Source: an uncultured Pseudomonadota bacterium (lineage in GTDB: Bacteria > Pseudomonadota > Gammaproteobacteria > Steroidobacterales > Steroidobacteraceae). From it: a stretch of 64,000 nt of DNA. The DNA lies in NCBI GenBank assembly GCA_903828595.1, contig CAIKMS010000016.1, forward strand, positions 303,036-367,035. The letters run 5' to 3'. Below are positions 29,140 to 39,355 of this stretch, piece by piece. The position numbers and the translations under genes are program-made. The notes beneath the pieces were generated by a model, which ran no database searches, was not told where the DNA came from, and saw only the letters and a list, made by a program, of their open reading frames with translations. Every line of letters begins with the position of its first letter. Position 1 is the first letter of the stretch.

Positions 29140-30308
29140 CGGGTCTTCCTGCATCGCAGCGTTTTGGTGACAAACACCCGCGTATGGTGTTTGACCCGGT
29201 GCTCATTGCAGCGGTCTCGGGCATTCTGCTCTTGGGCCTGATCATGGTGACTTCCGCATCCGTGGAGCTTGGTGCTCGTGACGGTAACTCGCTGTACTTC
29301 ATGCAGCGGCAATTAGGGTTTGCCTTTGCGGGCATCATCGGTGCGTTATTCGTGATGCAGGTGCCTACCGCCCTTATCGAGCGTCTGGGCTTTGTCTGGT
29401 TATTGGTGGGCCTATTGCTGCTTGTAGCCGTGCTCATTCCAGGGCTAGGTGTGTCGGTGAACGGCAGTCGTCGCTGGTTACGGATGGTTTTTTTCAGCTT
29501 TCAGGCCTCCGAGTTGGCGCGTATTTGTTTGTTGTTTTATTTGTGCAGCTATCTGGTGCGACGCGAAGCGGAGATTCGCACGACCGTCATGGGCTTTTTA
29601 AAGCCGCTGGCCATGTTGTTAATAGCCGCCTGGCTGCTGTTGATTGAACCAGACTTTGGTTCAGGCGTCGTGCTGATGGCTACCGCGTTGGCGCTGGTGT
29701 TTTTGTCGGGTCAAAAAGTCGTTCACTTCCTGATCATGATGCTGGCTTTTGTTGCGTTAGGTGCGCTGGCAGTGGTGGCCGCGCCTTATCGTTTGCGGCG
29801 TCTGACGGCCTTCCAGCACGCCTGGGATGACCCTTTCGGCAGTGGATTTCAGTTAGTGCAGTCGGAGATTGCCATCGGGCGGGGCGACTGGCTGGGTGTG
29901 GGTTTGGGCTCAAGCATTCAGAAACTCTTTTATCTGCCTGAGGCGCATACCGACTTTGTCTTTGCCGTGCTGGCTGAGGAGCTGGGGTTTTTAGGTATTT
30001 TTGTGCTGATCTGCTTAGTGCTGCTGGTGGCCTACCGGTCACTGGCGATTGCCCGCATGGCGATTGATTCGGGTATGAAGTTTCCTGCTTATATCGCGGC
30101 GTCTTTTGGAATTTGGCTGTGCATGCAGGCCTTTATCAACATGGCCGTGAATATGGGTGTCATGCCTACCAAGGGACTGACGCTGCCGTTGTTGTCTTAC
30201 GGTCGCTCAAGCCTTCTGGTGACGCTTGCGTGGATTGGTGTGGTGCTGCGCGTGTACCACGAGGTGGCGACTAGCCGTGCTGTAGTGATGCGCGGAGGTC
30301 TGCGATGA
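29136..30308 (+). CDS. ftsW: Septal peptidoglycan glycosyltransferase FtsW (SEDS family)
   Basis: 390 residues from the ATG overlapping the murD stop; about ten membrane helices. The SEDS catalytic loop YLPEAHTDFVFAVLAEELG is present with its Asp. The final conserved motif reads PTKGLTLPLLSYGRSS, with Arg where most family members I remember have Gly (SYGGSS). The protein polymerises glycan strands with FtsI at the septum. It overlaps murG by 4 nt. Confidence 0.96.
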   Translation: MTGLPASQRFGDKHPRMVFDPVLIAAVSGILLLGLIMVTSASVELGARDGNSLYFMQRQLGFAFAGIIGALFVMQVPTALIERLGFVWLLVGLLLLVAVLIPGLGVSVNGSRRWLRMVFFSFQASELARICLLFYLCSYLVRREAEIRTTVMGFLKPLAMLLIAAWLLLIEPDFGSGVVLMATALALVFLSGQKVVHFLIMMLAFVALGALAVVAAPYRLRRLTAFQHAWDDPFGSGFQLVQSEIAIGRGDWLGVGLGSSIQKLFYLPEAHTDFVFAVLAEELGFLGIFVLICLVLLVAYRSLAIARMAIDSGMKFPAYIAASFGIWLCMQAFINMAVNMGVMPTKGLTLPLLSYGRSSLLVTLAWIGVVLRVYHEVATSRAVVMRGGLR

Positions 30309-31384
30309 CAACCGTGATGATCATGGCTGGCGGCACCGGGGGTCACGTCTTTCCGGCGCTGGCTGTAGCTCGCGTACTTCAGGCGCGTTCCTGTCATGTG
30401 GTATGGCTGGGCACGCGCGCTGGTCTGGAAGCCCGTGTGGTTCCTGCTGAAGGTATAGCCATGCAGTGGATAAGCGTGACTGGCGTGCGTGGTAAAGGAA
30501 TAAAGCGCTTACTGATAGCGCCTTTCATCGTGATGCGTGCGGTTATTCAGTCTTGCGTAGCCATGCATCAAACTAAACCGGACGTGGTTTTAGGCTTGGG
30601 TGGATTTGTGTCCGGGCCGGGTGGCATTGCGGCCTGGTTAACGCGACGCCCCTTGGTCATCCACGAGCAGAATGCGATCAGTGGCACGACAAATAAGATA
30701 CTGGCGCGCTTTGCATCGGTTGTCGCACAGGCTTTTCCGGATAGCTTCAGCCCACGCATCGTGACCGCAACCATTGGCAATCCGGTGCGAGCCTCTATTG
30801 AGGCATTAGGCGCCCGTGAGCCTTCACCGTCCAAGCGTCGTCTACGCTTGCTCGTGGTGGGCGGGAGTTTGGGTGCTCAGGCCTTAAATACCTGTGTCCC
30901 GCTGGCGTTAGCAACGCTAAGTGAGTCGGTGCGACCGGAAGTTTGTCATCAAACCGGGCGTGACCGGCAGGCTGCCGTTCAGGCCGCGTATCAGGCCCTG
31001 GGGATGGATGCGCAGGTCCAAGAATTCATCGAGGACATGGCCCAAGCTTACGCCTGGGCGGATCTGGTGGTCTGTCGCAGCGGTGCCTTAACGGTAGCCG
31101 AGTTGGCTGCCGCAGGGTTGCCCAGTGTGCTCGTGCCGTTTCCGGCGGCTGTGGATGATCATCAAACCGCTAACGCACGCTATCTGCAGTCGCGTGGTGC
31201 TGCGGTGTTGATGCCGGAGCATGACCTTCGAGCCGGTGCTTTGAGCGCCGTGCTGAATCAATTGCTTGGCACTGATAATGAGCAGCGCCTGGCGATGGCT
31301 AAGGCCGCGCGGGCCGCCGCCGTGCCCGGTGCGGCTGAACGTTTGGCGGACCTGTGTTTACAGCAGATCAGGGTGGCCGCATGA
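30305..31384 (+). CDS. murG: UDP-N-acetylglucosamine--lipid I GlcNAc transferase MurG
   Basis: 359 residues of the GT-B fold. The N-terminal glycine loop [16 protein letters not shown], the second loop [16 protein letters not shown], and the UDP-GlcNAc-binding [26 protein letters not shown] segment are present. It adds GlcNAc to lipid I at the cytoplasmic face of the inner membrane, producing lipid II for FtsW. It overlaps ftsW and murC by 4 nt each. Confidence 0.97.
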   Translation: MTTVMIMAGGTGGHVFPALAVARVLQARSCHVVWLGTRAGLEARVVPAEGIAMQWISVTGVRGKGIKRLLIAPFIVMRAVIQSCVAMHQTKPDVVLGLGGFVSGPGGIAAWLTRRPLVIHEQNAISGTTNKILARFASVVAQAFPDSFSPRIVTATIGNPVRASIEALGAREPSPSKRRLRLLVVGGSLGAQALNTCVPLALATLSESVRPEVCHQTGRDRQAAVQAAYQALGMDAQVQEFIEDMAQAYAWADLVVCRSGALTVAELAAAGLPSVLVPFPAAVDDHQTANARYLQSRGAAVLMPEHDLRAGALSAVLNQLLGTDNEQRLAMAKAARAAAVPGAAERLADLCLQQIRVAA

Positions 31385-32793
31385 ATCAGCGTATGCGCCG
31401 TATTAACCGGATTCATTTTGTGGGCATTGGCGGCTCTGGCATGGGTGGCATTGCTGAAGTGCTGCTGAACCTTGGTTATCAGGTGTCAGGCTCGGACTTG
31501 CGCGCTAATGCGGTGACCGACCGACTGATAGCCTTAGGTGCGCACGTATTCTTCGGTCATGCTGCAGAAAACATTACGGGCTGCGATGTGGTTGTCGTAT
31601 CCACAGCCGTCGCACGCGATAACCCGGAAGTTGTTGCCGCACAGGCCGCGCGTCGACCGGTGGTTAGTCGCGCGCAGATGCTGGCTGAATTAATGCGCTT
31701 TCGTATCGGTGTGGCCGTTGCCGGGACGCACGGCAAGACCACGACCACCAGTCTGGTAGCCAGCATCTTGGCCGAGGGTGGTGAGGATCCGACTTTTGTG
31801 ATCGGTGGGCGCTTAAAAAGCGCGGGTACCAATGCTCGCTTAGGCGAAGGTCGTTATTTGGTGGCGGAGGCGGATGAGAGCGATGCCTCATTTTTGCACC
31901 TGCAGCCGGTGCTATCGATTGTGACTAACATCGATAACGATCATTTGGCGACTCACGACGGTGACTTCGCGCGACTCAAGCAAAGCTTCATCGACTTTCT
32001 GCACAATCTGCCGTTTTACGGGTTGGCTGTCTTGTGCCTCGATGATGCTGAAGTACGCAGCATCTTGCCGAGTGTCGCCCGTCCGGTCATGACCTACGGG
32101 CAGGATCCGGCGGCCGATGTACGGGCGGTTAACATTCGCCGTGATGGTTTGCGTACGCACTTTGACGTGCTGCGTCCCGGGCATGAGCAAGCGCTGCCTA
32201 TAGTCTTGGCAGTACCCGGTCTGCACAACGTTTTAAATTCTCTGGCGGCGATTGCCGTGGCCACGGAGTTGGGAATTGAGGATGCCGCCATTGCTCGTGC
32301 ACTGGCGCAGTTTCAGGGCATCGATCGTCGCTTGCAGTGGCTGGGTGAGTTTGACTGCGGCACGGGTAGCGTGACCCTGGTGGATGACTACGGCCATCAC
32401 CCTACCGAAGTAGCGGCCACCTTAGAGGCCTTGCGCCAGGGATGGCCTGATCGGCGCTTAGTGCTGGTTTTTCAGCCGCATCGGTATACCCGAACTCGGG
32501 ATCTGCTGGACGATTTCGCCACGGTCTTAAGTCAGGCCGATGTGTTGATCGTCCTGGAAGTGTATTCCGCTGGTGAGGAGCCTATTGCCGGTGCAGACAG
32601 CCGTGCGATTTGCAGAGCGGTGCGCACTCGGGGTCGAGTCGAACCAATTTTTGTAGAGCGACTGGATGCGCTGCCTGAGGTGCTGGCTACCTGCCTTAAA
32701 GGCAACGACCTGTTGGTCACCATGGGAGCCGGCAGTGTGGGTGCTATCGCTCAGGACCTGGTTGCTCGGTTGGATGTGAGGGCCCGGTCATGA
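31381..32793 (+). CDS. murC: UDP-N-acetylmuramate--L-alanine ligase MurC
   Basis: 470 residues from the ATG that overlaps the murG stop; a longer frame start inside murG is unlikely. [16 protein letters not shown] is the UDP-binding loop and [18 protein letters not shown] the ATP loop. [10 protein letters not shown] and the [15 protein letters not shown] block are typical. It adds L-Ala to UDP-MurNAc. It overlaps murB by 4 nt. Confidence 0.97.
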   Translation: MNQRMRRINRIHFVGIGGSGMGGIAEVLLNLGYQVSGSDLRANAVTDRLIALGAHVFFGHAAENITGCDVVVVSTAVARDNPEVVAAQAARRPVVSRAQMLAELMRFRIGVAVAGTHGKTTTTSLVASILAEGGEDPTFVIGGRLKSAGTNARLGEGRYLVAEADESDASFLHLQPVLSIVTNIDNDHLATHDGDFARLKQSFIDFLHNLPFYGLAVLCLDDAEVRSILPSVARPVMTYGQDPAADVRAVNIRRDGLRTHFDVLRPGHEQALPIVLAVPGLHNVLNSLAAIAVATELGIEDAAIARALAQFQGIDRRLQWLGEFDCGTGSVTLVDDYGHHPTEVAATLEALRQGWPDRRLVLVFQPHRYTRTRDLLDDFATVLSQADVLIVLEVYSAGEEPIAGADSRAICRAVRTRGRVEPIFVERLDALPEVLATCLKGNDLLVTMGAGSVGAIAQDLVARLDVRARS

Positions 32794-33704
32794 CCGTGCA
32801 ATCGCATATTCCAGAGTGGATGCCCGCACCCTTCGTCGAGCGGGCCTTGCTCGCTGAGCCTTTGGCTAAGCACACCTCCTGGCATGTCGGTGGACCGGCG
32901 GATGTGTTTTTCACACCGCACAGCAGTGAGGAGCTGAGTGCGTTCTTGGCTGCGTTGCCCAGTGACGTGCCGGTACTCATGGTGGGTTTAGGCTCAAACC
33001 TGTTGGTCCGGGATGGCGGTTGGCGTGGTGTGGTGATCTCCCTGCACGGCGTTGCCACCCAACTGGAACGTCATGGTGAGACGGGCGTCATTGCCGGTGC
33101 CGGTGTGCCTTGCGCGCGATTAGCTAAAGCCTGTGTGCGCTGGCAGGTAGGCCCCGCAGAATTTTTTGCCGGTATACCCGGCACCGTGGGCGGTGCCTTG
33201 GCGATGAATGCCGGTGCTTGGGGTGGCGAGACTTGGCCTTGGGTGCAGTCGGTCGAGGTGATTAACCGTGCCGGTGAGCGACGTGAGCGGCTGGCCAGTG
33301 ATTATCACTTTGCGTATCGGCACCTGACCGTGCCAGCCGCTAGCGAATGGTTTTTGCGCGCGCAATTTGCCTTCGAATCGCGCCCGGGCGCAACGATGAA
33401 CACGGTCACGCAGCTGTTAGCGCAGCGCCGGGAGAGCCAGCCTATTGGTGAATGGAGCTGTGGCTCAACCTTTATTAATCCGCCCGGTGACCATGCCGCC
33501 CGACTGATTGAAAGCGCGGGCCTGAAAGGTCATCGGATCGGCGGTGCGGTTGTTTCACAAAAACACGCCAACTTTCTGATTAACGAAGGTTCGGCAACGG
33601 CTCTGGATATTGAGCAGTTGATTGGCTATGTCCAAGAGACGGTGGCGCGCGTTCACGGTGTGACGCTGACAACCGAAGTACGCATTGTGGGAGAGACAGT
33701 ATGA
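32790..33704 (+). CDS. murB: UDP-N-acetylenolpyruvoylglucosamine reductase MurB
   Basis: 304 residues. The FAD-binding segments [19 protein letters not shown] and [20 protein letters not shown], the YRHLTVP segment and the catalytic serine motif [17 protein letters not shown] are present; the length fits the shorter (type II-like) MurB enzymes. It reduces the enolpyruvyl group made by MurA to lactyl, giving UDP-MurNAc. It overlaps ddl by 4 nt. Confidence 0.96.
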   Translation: MTVQSHIPEWMPAPFVERALLAEPLAKHTSWHVGGPADVFFTPHSSEELSAFLAALPSDVPVLMVGLGSNLLVRDGGWRGVVISLHGVATQLERHGETGVIAGAGVPCARLAKACVRWQVGPAEFFAGIPGTVGGALAMNAGAWGGETWPWVQSVEVINRAGERRERLASDYHFAYRHLTVPAASEWFLRAQFAFESRPGATMNTVTQLLAQRRESQPIGEWSCGSTFINPPGDHAARLIESAGLKGHRIGGAVVSQKHANFLINEGSATALDIEQLIGYVQETVARVHGVTLTTEVRIVGETV

Positions 33705-34672
33705 GTCGTCTGAGATGGATGGGTGAGACGGTTCGCTGCGTAAGTGATGCCACAGAGTTTGGGTCGGTCGCCGTATTAGCGGGTGGGCGCTCGAGCGAGC
33801 GCGAGATCAGTCTTAAGACCGGTGCTGCGGTCCATGGCGCATTGATGGCTCAAGGCGTGCAGGCAACGTTGGTGGATCCGGGTCAGGTCTCCTTAAATGA
33901 ATTATCTGACTCGCATTTCGACCGCGCGTTTATCGCCCTGCACGGGCCAGGCGGCGAAGACGGTGCTATTCAAGGGGCGCTCGAGTGGTTAGGCATTCCT
34001 TATACCGGTAGTGGCGTGTTGGGTTCGGCACTTTGCATGGACAAGTTACGCACCAAGCAGCTGGCTGTTAGCGCAGGCGTGGCCACCCCTGACTGGGTTC
34101 GTTTGGACAGTGATACGGCTGTAGAGGAAGCTCTTCAAAAACTGGGTCTGCCGCTGATTGTGAAGCCAGCCAGTCAAGGCTCATCCGTGGGTATGACCCG
34201 CGTTGAAGAGGCTACTGATCTGTTGCCGGCTTGGCGCTCGGCCGCAGCGCTTGATCCTGTAGTGATCGCCGAGCGCTGCATTGTGGGTGCGGAATACACG
34301 GTGGGGATTTTGCACGGCGATGCTTTGCCGGCTATTCGTATCGAGACACCGCGCGCTTTCTATGATTACCAAGCGAAGTATTTCTCAAACGACACGCAAT
34401 ACCATCTTCCCTGCGGACTTGAGCGTGATGCCGAGGCAAATTTACAGCATCTGGCGCTGCGCGCCTTTGTGGCCGCCGGTGCAGCCGGCTGGGGTCGCGT
34501 GGATTTCATGATGGGTGCCGATGGGGTTCCCTTGCTGCTGGAGATCAACACGGTGCCTGGCATGACCGATCACAGCTTAGTACCCATGGCGGCGCGAGCT
34601 AGCGGTATGAGTTTTGAGCAATTGGTCTGGCGGGTTCTTGAGACCAGCTTTATGCGCGAGGTCGCCAGGTAA
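33701..34672 (+). CDS. ddl: D-alanine--D-alanine ligase
   Basis: 323 residues, an ATP-grasp enzyme. VAVLAGGRSSEREISLKTG, ALHGPGGEDGAIQGALE, PLIVKPASQGSSVGM and the metal-binding LLEINTVPGMTDHSL are all intact. The motif begins about 24 residues after the start, a slightly long N-terminus, but the ATG overlaps the murB stop codon and is therefore favoured. It makes the D-Ala-D-Ala dipeptide used by MurF. Confidence 0.96.
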   Translation: MSRLRWMGETVRCVSDATEFGSVAVLAGGRSSEREISLKTGAAVHGALMAQGVQATLVDPGQVSLNELSDSHFDRAFIALHGPGGEDGAIQGALEWLGIPYTGSGVLGSALCMDKLRTKQLAVSAGVATPDWVRLDSDTAVEEALQKLGLPLIVKPASQGSSVGMTRVEEATDLLPAWRSAAALDPVVIAERCIVGAEYTVGILHGDALPAIRIETPRAFYDYQAKYFSNDTQYHLPCGLERDAEANLQHLALRAFVAAGAAGWGRVDFMMGADGVPLLLEINTVPGMTDHSLVPMAARASGMSFEQLVWRVLETSFMREVAR

Positions 34673-34675
34673 CTC

Positions 34676-35512
34676 ATGTTGAACTTTAAGGTCTTAGGCT
34701 TACGTAAGAAGAATCGCGCACGCTCAGTGCCGCGAGCTTCAGCGCCTGCCTTTGCCCTGCCGAAAATTTCCTGGGCGCGGATTGTGCCGCCTATTTTAAG
34801 TGTGGTCGCCATATCAGCCCTCTTAGTAGGCATGGGCGTGTCACTGGATCGTCCATTAAAGACGGTCATGGTTAACGGTCCATTTCAGCGCGTGCCGGCT
34901 CTGGAAGTCGAGCGCGTGGTACGTGAAAACTTAAACGGCGGATTTTTGACGGCTAACTTAAGCACCATTCAGCATGCGGTGGAGAAGTTGCCCTGGGCGG
35001 ATCATGCGCGTGTGCAGCGTCATTGGCCGGATGGGCTCTATGTTCAGGTGACCGAACAAGTCGCCGCAGCGCGCTGGGGTGATTCGTCACTGGTGAACGC
35101 GCGCGGTGAGGTGTTTGCCGTAGATGCGCGCCACATTCCTGAGGAGTTGCCACGACTGGATGGTCCTGCGGGCTCCGAATCTCAGGTCACTGAGCTGTTT
35201 TTTCAGATGTCGCCGCGATTGTTAGAGCAAGGCCTCCGACCCGTGGCATTGACCCAGGATGCTCGCGGAGCTTGGCAGTTGGAGTTAGCCAACGGCGTCG
35301 TCGTGCGATTTGGGCGTCGCCAGTTGAGCGAGCGGGTTGATCGATTTTTGCGCGCCGGAACTGCCGTGCTGGCAACTAAAGGCGCTGAGATCAGTGTGCT
35401 GGATATGCGCTACTCCAACGGCTTTGCCGTCAGTTGGCGTGCTCATTCACAGCCCGAGGCTAGCGCCACACCACTACAGCATTTGGTTAAGGATCAAGAC
35501 AACGATGTCTAA
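34676..35512 (+). CDS. ftsQ: Cell division protein FtsQ
   Basis: 278 residues: a basic cytoplasmic N-terminus (about 1-40), one membrane helix (about 41-60), a POTRA domain starting near VNGPFQRVPALEVERVV, and the FtsQ beta domain with PWADHARVQRHWPDGLYVQV and NARGEVFA. It recruits FtsL/FtsB and regulates FtsWI at the division site. The 3' end overlaps ftsA by 8 nt. Confidence 0.95.
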   Translation: MLNFKVLGLRKKNRARSVPRASAPAFALPKISWARIVPPILSVVAISALLVGMGVSLDRPLKTVMVNGPFQRVPALEVERVVRENLNGGFLTANLSTIQHAVEKLPWADHARVQRHWPDGLYVQVTEQVAAARWGDSSLVNARGEVFAVDARHIPEELPRLDGPAGSESQVTELFFQMSPRLLEQGLRPVALTQDARGAWQLELANGVVVRFGRRQLSERVDRFLRAGTAVLATKGAEISVLDMRYSNGFAVSWRAHSQPEASATPLQHLVKDQDNDV

Positions 35513-36740
35513 ACGTACAGACCGTAACATTATCGTCGGCCTCGATATCGGCACCTCTAAGGTAGTCGCGCTCGTTGCTGAATTAAAGCCCGATGGCGCG
35601 TTGGAAGTCATCGGTGTGGGTAGCGCGCCAAGTCGTGGCTTAAGTCGCGGAGTGGTGGTCAACATCGACTCCACGGTGCAGTCCATTCAGCGGGCGGTAG
35701 AGCAGGCTGAGTTAATGTCTGGAGTTGAAATTAACGCGGTCTATACCGGTATCGCCGGCAGCCACGTTAAGAGCCTGAACTCGCACGGCATCGTGGCGAT
35801 CAAGGACAAAGAGGTTAATGCCGGCGATGTGTCGCGTGTGCTTGATGCAGCGCAAGCGGTGGCTTTGCCGGCTGATCAACGCATCGTGCACGTGATTTCC
35901 CAGGAATTCATTATTGATAACCAGGAAGGCATACGCGATCCCATGGGGATGTCTGGTGTGCGCCTGGAAGCGCGGGTGCACATTGTCACCGGCGCTGAAA
36001 GCGCGGCACAAAATATCGTCAAGTGCGTGCAGCGGTGCGGTCTTGAAGTAGAAGACATTGTCTTAGAGCAGTGGGCTTCCTCCTATGCGGTATTGACCGA
36101 TGATGAGAAAGACCTTGGCGTATGCCTAGTTGATATCGGTGGTGGCACCACCGACATAGCCGTCTTTGCTAACGGCGCGCTTCGTCATACGGCGGTTATT
36201 CCTATTGCAGGTGATCAGGTAACTAATGACATTGCCGTGTCTATGCGTACCCCGACTCAGTATGCCGAAGATATCAAGATCCGTTATGCCTGTGCCTTGT
36301 CGCAACTGACTAATCCGGATGAAACCATCGAGGTTCCTTCGGTGGGTGACCGACCATCACGCCGGCTGGCCCGGCAAACGTTGGCTGAAATCGTTGAGCC
36401 TCGTTATGAAGAGTTGTTCAACTTCATTCGTGACGAATTGCGTCGCTCCGGCTTTGAAGAGGCCATTGCTGCCGGAATCGTTCTCACGGGTGGCAGCGCC
36501 AAAATGGAGGGCGCGGTATTGCTGGCTGAGGAAGTGTTTCACGTGCCGGTACGGTTGGGCTTTCCGCAAGGCATTAGTGGCTTGCCGGATGTGGTGAATA
36601 ACCCCATTCATGCCACCGGTGTGGGCTTGCTGCTGTATGCGCGTGCCGGTATTGCGCAGGAGGGTTTGACGCGCGGCTCGGTTAGCAGCGTGAAAGGATT
36701 TTTTGATCGTCTTCGGGATTGGTTTAAGGGTTATTTCTAG
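35505..36740 (+). CDS. ftsA: Cell division protein FtsA
   Basis: 411 residues from the ATG at 35505; the frame is open far upstream inside ftsQ but homology starts at NIIVGLDIGTSKVVALVAE. The actin-fold phosphate motifs GLDIGTSK and LVDIGGGTTDIAVF are present, and the C-terminal amphipathic membrane-targeting helix is visible (FFDRLRDWFKGYF). It tethers FtsZ filaments to the membrane and recruits later division proteins. Confidence 0.97.
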   Translation: MSKRTDRNIIVGLDIGTSKVVALVAELKPDGALEVIGVGSAPSRGLSRGVVVNIDSTVQSIQRAVEQAELMSGVEINAVYTGIAGSHVKSLNSHGIVAIKDKEVNAGDVSRVLDAAQAVALPADQRIVHVISQEFIIDNQEGIRDPMGMSGVRLEARVHIVTGAESAAQNIVKCVQRCGLEVEDIVLEQWASSYAVLTDDEKDLGVCLVDIGGGTTDIAVFANGALRHTAVIPIAGDQVTNDIAVSMRTPTQYAEDIKIRYACALSQLTNPDETIEVPSVGDRPSRRLARQTLAEIVEPRYEELFNFIRDELRRSGFEEAIAAGIVLTGGSAKMEGAVLLAEEVFHVPVRLGFPQGISGLPDVVNNPIHATGVGLLLYARAGIAQEGLTRGSVSSVKGFFDRLRDWFKGYF

Positions 36741-36745
36741 TTTTT

Positions 36746-36766
36746 GCGAACTATAGCGGGGTTCGC
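36746..36766 (+). other. Small hairpin between ftsA and ftsZ
   Basis: GCGAAC at 36746-36751 pairs with GTTCGC at 36761-36766 around a 9-nt loop. There is no T run, so it is not a terminator. It could be an RNA processing or stabilising element for the ftsZ message, which is normally made in excess over ftsA. Confidence 0.4.
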
Positions 36767-36789
36767 TTATGAGTATAAAAGGAGAGCAG

Positions 36790-37992
36790 ATGATGTTTGA
36801 ATTAATGGATGCCTATAGTCAGAGTGCAGTCATCAAGGTGCTAGGCGTAGGTGGTGCCGGTTGTAACGCCATTGATCAAATGGTGATCACCGGGATCGAA
36901 GGCGTGGAGTTTATTTGCTTAAACACCGACTCGCAGGTGCTGAAGAAGTCGACGGTCAAGACGTCGTTGCAGATTGGCTCAAACATCACCAAGGGTTTGG
37001 GTGCAGGTGCTAACCCAGAAGTGGGTCGTGCTGCAGCCATGGAAGATCGTGATCGCATCATCGAGCTGATCGAGGGTTGTGACATGCTGTTCATCACCGC
37101 CGGTATGGGTGGTGGTACCGGTACGGGCGCAGCCCCGGTGGTTGCGCAGGTTGCCAAAGAGATGGGCATTCTTACCGTGGCAGTCGTTACCCGTCCGTTT
37201 CTGATGGAAGGTCAGAAGCGAATGGCAATTGCCGATCTGGGCATCGCTGAACTGAGCAAGTACGTTGACTCGCTGATTACGATTCCCAACCAGAAGCTGT
37301 TATCAGTATTGGGTCCAAAGACTCGTCTGCTGGATGCCTTCACATCCGCCAATGGGGTGCTGCAGGGTGCGGTACAGGGTATTGCGGATTTGATCACCCG
37401 CCCGGGTTTGATCAACGTCGACTTTGCTGACGTACGCACGGTGATGTCGGAAACCGGCATGGCGATGATGGGTACCGGTCACGCCAGTGGTGAGGACCGT
37501 GCACGCCTGGCTGCTGAGATGGCAGTATCCAGTCCCCTCCTGGAGGACATCAACCTCAACGGTGCTCAGGGCATCTTGGTTAATGTCACGGCGGGTCTGG
37601 ATCTGGGAATCGGTGAATTCGAGGAAGTCGGCAACACCGTCAAACAGTTTGCCAGCGAAGATGCCACCGTGGTGGTGGGTACGGTTATCGATCCGGAAAT
37701 GTCGGACGAGTTGCGCGTTACCGTGGTGGCCACCGGGTTGGGTCGTCCGGTCGCTCGAGCGCAGACGCCTGCACAGACCACGCATCAAACCTCCGCTGTT
37801 GCTCGGCCTTCAGTCGTACGTCGTAACAACGACGCGCGTCCCGCCCCGCGCGGGGTGGATTACGAGCAGGTCAGCAACCAGCCAGCGTTTATGCGTAAGC
37901 GTGCCGTGGGCGATGACATCGTAGCCCCCGTTGAGATGGATGCGGGTGGGTTGCTGGACATTCCAGCGTTCCTGCGCCGTCAGGCTGACTAA
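36790..37992 (+). CDS. ftsZ: Cell division GTPase FtsZ
   Basis: 400 residues from the ATG at 36790, which has AAAGGAG 5-6 nt upstream; an earlier in-frame ATG at 36769 lacks such a site. The tubulin signature [13 protein letters not shown] is intact, the T7-loop and C-terminal GTPase domain follow, then a variable linker (about 315-385) and the conserved C-terminal peptide DIPAFLRR that binds FtsA and ZipA. It is the last gene of the dcw run before a structured 388-nt gap. Confidence 0.98.
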   Translation: MMFELMDAYSQSAVIKVLGVGGAGCNAIDQMVITGIEGVEFICLNTDSQVLKKSTVKTSLQIGSNITKGLGAGANPEVGRAAAMEDRDRIIELIEGCDMLFITAGMGGGTGTGAAPVVAQVAKEMGILTVAVVTRPFLMEGQKRMAIADLGIAELSKYVDSLITIPNQKLLSVLGPKTRLLDAFTSANGVLQGAVQGIADLITRPGLINVDFADVRTVMSETGMAMMGTGHASGEDRARLAAEMAVSSPLLEDINLNGAQGILVNVTAGLDLGIGEFEEVGNTVKQFASEDATVVVGTVIDPEMSDELRVTVVATGLGRPVARAQTPAQTTHQTSAVARPSVVRRNNDARPAPRGVDYEQVSNQPAFMRKRAVGDDIVAPVEMDAGGLLDIPAFLRRQAD

Positions 37993-38024
37993 GCTATCCA
38001 TGCGTACCGACCAGGGTAATCGGG

Positions 38025-38073
38025 CTGGGCGACTGCGTAGAGTCGCCCAGGCTTCGGCCCGCAAGGGCCGAGG
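38025..38073 (+). other. Two tandem perfect hairpins downstream of ftsZ
   Basis: Hairpin 1: CTGGGCGACT at 38025-38034 pairs over all 10 bp with 38041-38050 around a 6-nt loop. Hairpin 2, starting one base later: 38052-38060 pairs with 38065-38073 (9 bp, one G-T) closed by a GCAA tetraloop of the GNRA type. Neither is followed by a T run. They could protect the ftsZ message 3' end, act in Rho-dependent termination, or be part of a small RNA. Confidence 0.6.
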
Positions 38074-38157
38074 TCGACGCTGCGCCGGATGGGTAGACGC
38101 TAAAGACGCGTCGGTCTTTCCGGCACCTTCTAGCCGGCAGGGAGCGACGAAGGTTTC

Positions 38158-38185
38158 TTGAGCGCTTATCCGCGGCTGTGATAAC
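38158..38185 (+). promoter_or_regulatory. Candidate lpxC promoter
   Basis: TTGAGC at 38158-38163 and GATAAC at 38180-38185 are 16 nt apart, and the -10 is preceded by TGT, giving an extended -10 element. The predicted transcript starts near 38192 and has a leader of about 190 nt before lpxC. Confidence 0.45.
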
Positions 38186-38189
38186 GTAA

Positions 38190-38380
38190 AGAATGGAGTA
38201 AAGACCGGGCGGGGTTTCGTGATTCGAGCCCCAGCTCGCGCGGGCGCAGTCCGCGCAGCAACACTCCTGGTGTTTGTTGGTCCTGGGCTTGAGGCTTCTT
38301 ACTGAAGACTTAGCTCGTGGGCCTAGCCCCCTCCACATTTACTGAGTCTGCGCCAGCCGACTTGTGAGCCGCTATCCTTC
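38190..38380 (+). promoter_or_regulatory. Structured leader upstream of lpxC
   Basis: No coding frame is convincing in this stretch. Several short inverted repeats follow one another: GGGG/CCCC around 38211-38232, GCGCGG/CCGCGC at 38238-38256, AACAC/GTGTT at 38260-38274, CTTC/GAAG near 38297-38309 and GGGC/GCCC near 38320-38330. lpxC itself has no strong ribosome-binding site. The pattern fits a regulatory leader, but it matches no riboswitch that I recognise. Confidence 0.35.
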
Positions 38381-39298
38381 ATGCTCAATCAACGTACGTT
38401 AAAAAATACCATTCGTGCCACCGGTGTCGGCTTGCACACTGGCAAACAAATTCTGATGACCCTGGGCCCGGCCGAGCCGGATACGGGTATCGTTTTTAGA
38501 CGGGTTGATCTGCCAGTGCCGGTGGATATTCAGGCTCGCGCCGAATTTGTTGGCGAAACCCAGCTGGGCACGACCTTGGTGCAGGGTGATGTGCGCATTT
38601 CGACGGTCGAGCATTTGTTGTCGGCCTTTGCCGGTTTGGGCATTGATAACGCACGTATCGAAGTCAGCGGTGCTGAAATTCCGATCATGGACGGCAGTGC
38701 CGGGCCTTTCGTGTTTTTACTGCAGTCAGCCGGTATTGAAGAGCAGCCGGTAGCCAAGCGTTTCGTGCGCATTCTTAAAACGATTGAGGTGCGTGACGGC
38801 GATAAGTGGGCGCGCTTTGATCGGTTTGATGGGTTCAAGGTCAACTTCGAGCTGGAGTTTGATCATCCCGTCTTTCGCAAGCGCGCGCAGCGCGCCTCCA
38901 TGGACTTCTCGACCACCTCGTTTTTACGAGAGGTTAGTCGCGCCCGTACTTTTGGCTTTATGAGCGATCTGGAAACTCTGCGTAGCCGCAATCTGGCTCT
39001 GGGCGGCTCGCTGGATAACGCGATCGTGCTTGATGAAGCAGGCGTCGTAAACGAGGACGGCTTGCGTTATGAAGACGAGTTCGTGAAGCATAAGATTTTA
39101 GATGCGATTGGTGATTTGTATTTGTTAGGGCATAGCCTGATTGGTGAATTCAGCGGCTTTAAGTCCGGTCACGGCCTGAATAACCGTTTGCTGCGCGCGC
39201 TGATGGCCGATCCCACCACGTGGGAGCAGGTGACCTTTGCCGACCACAGTCTGGCGCCGATCAACTACGTGCCAGCAACGGCGGCAGCGGTCGCCTAA
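38381..39298 (+). CDS. lpxC: UDP-3-O-acyl-N-acetylglucosamine deacetylase
   Basis: 305 residues. Zinc-site and active-site segments are present: [36 protein letters not shown], the [19 protein letters not shown] block and the C-terminal [15 protein letters not shown]. It performs the first committed step of lipid A synthesis in the cytoplasm. It stands after ftsZ as in most gammaproteobacteria. It converges on dciA, with 57 nt between the stop codons. Confidence 0.97.
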   Translation: MLNQRTLKNTIRATGVGLHTGKQILMTLGPAEPDTGIVFRRVDLPVPVDIQARAEFVGETQLGTTLVQGDVRISTVEHLLSAFAGLGIDNARIEVSGAEIPIMDGSAGPFVFLLQSAGIEEQPVAKRFVRILKTIEVRDGDKWARFDRFDGFKVNFELEFDHPVFRKRAQRASMDFSTTSFLREVSRARTFGFMSDLETLRSRNLALGGSLDNAIVLDEAGVVNEDGLRYEDEFVKHKILDAIGDLYLLGHSLIGEFSGFKSGHGLNNRLLRALMADPTTWEQVTFADHSLAPINYVPATAAAVA

Positions 39299-39355
39299 GC
39301 TTTTGAGCCGACGCTAGCTTTCTTTCAGACGCCGACGATTCCGACTCGCAGCCGC

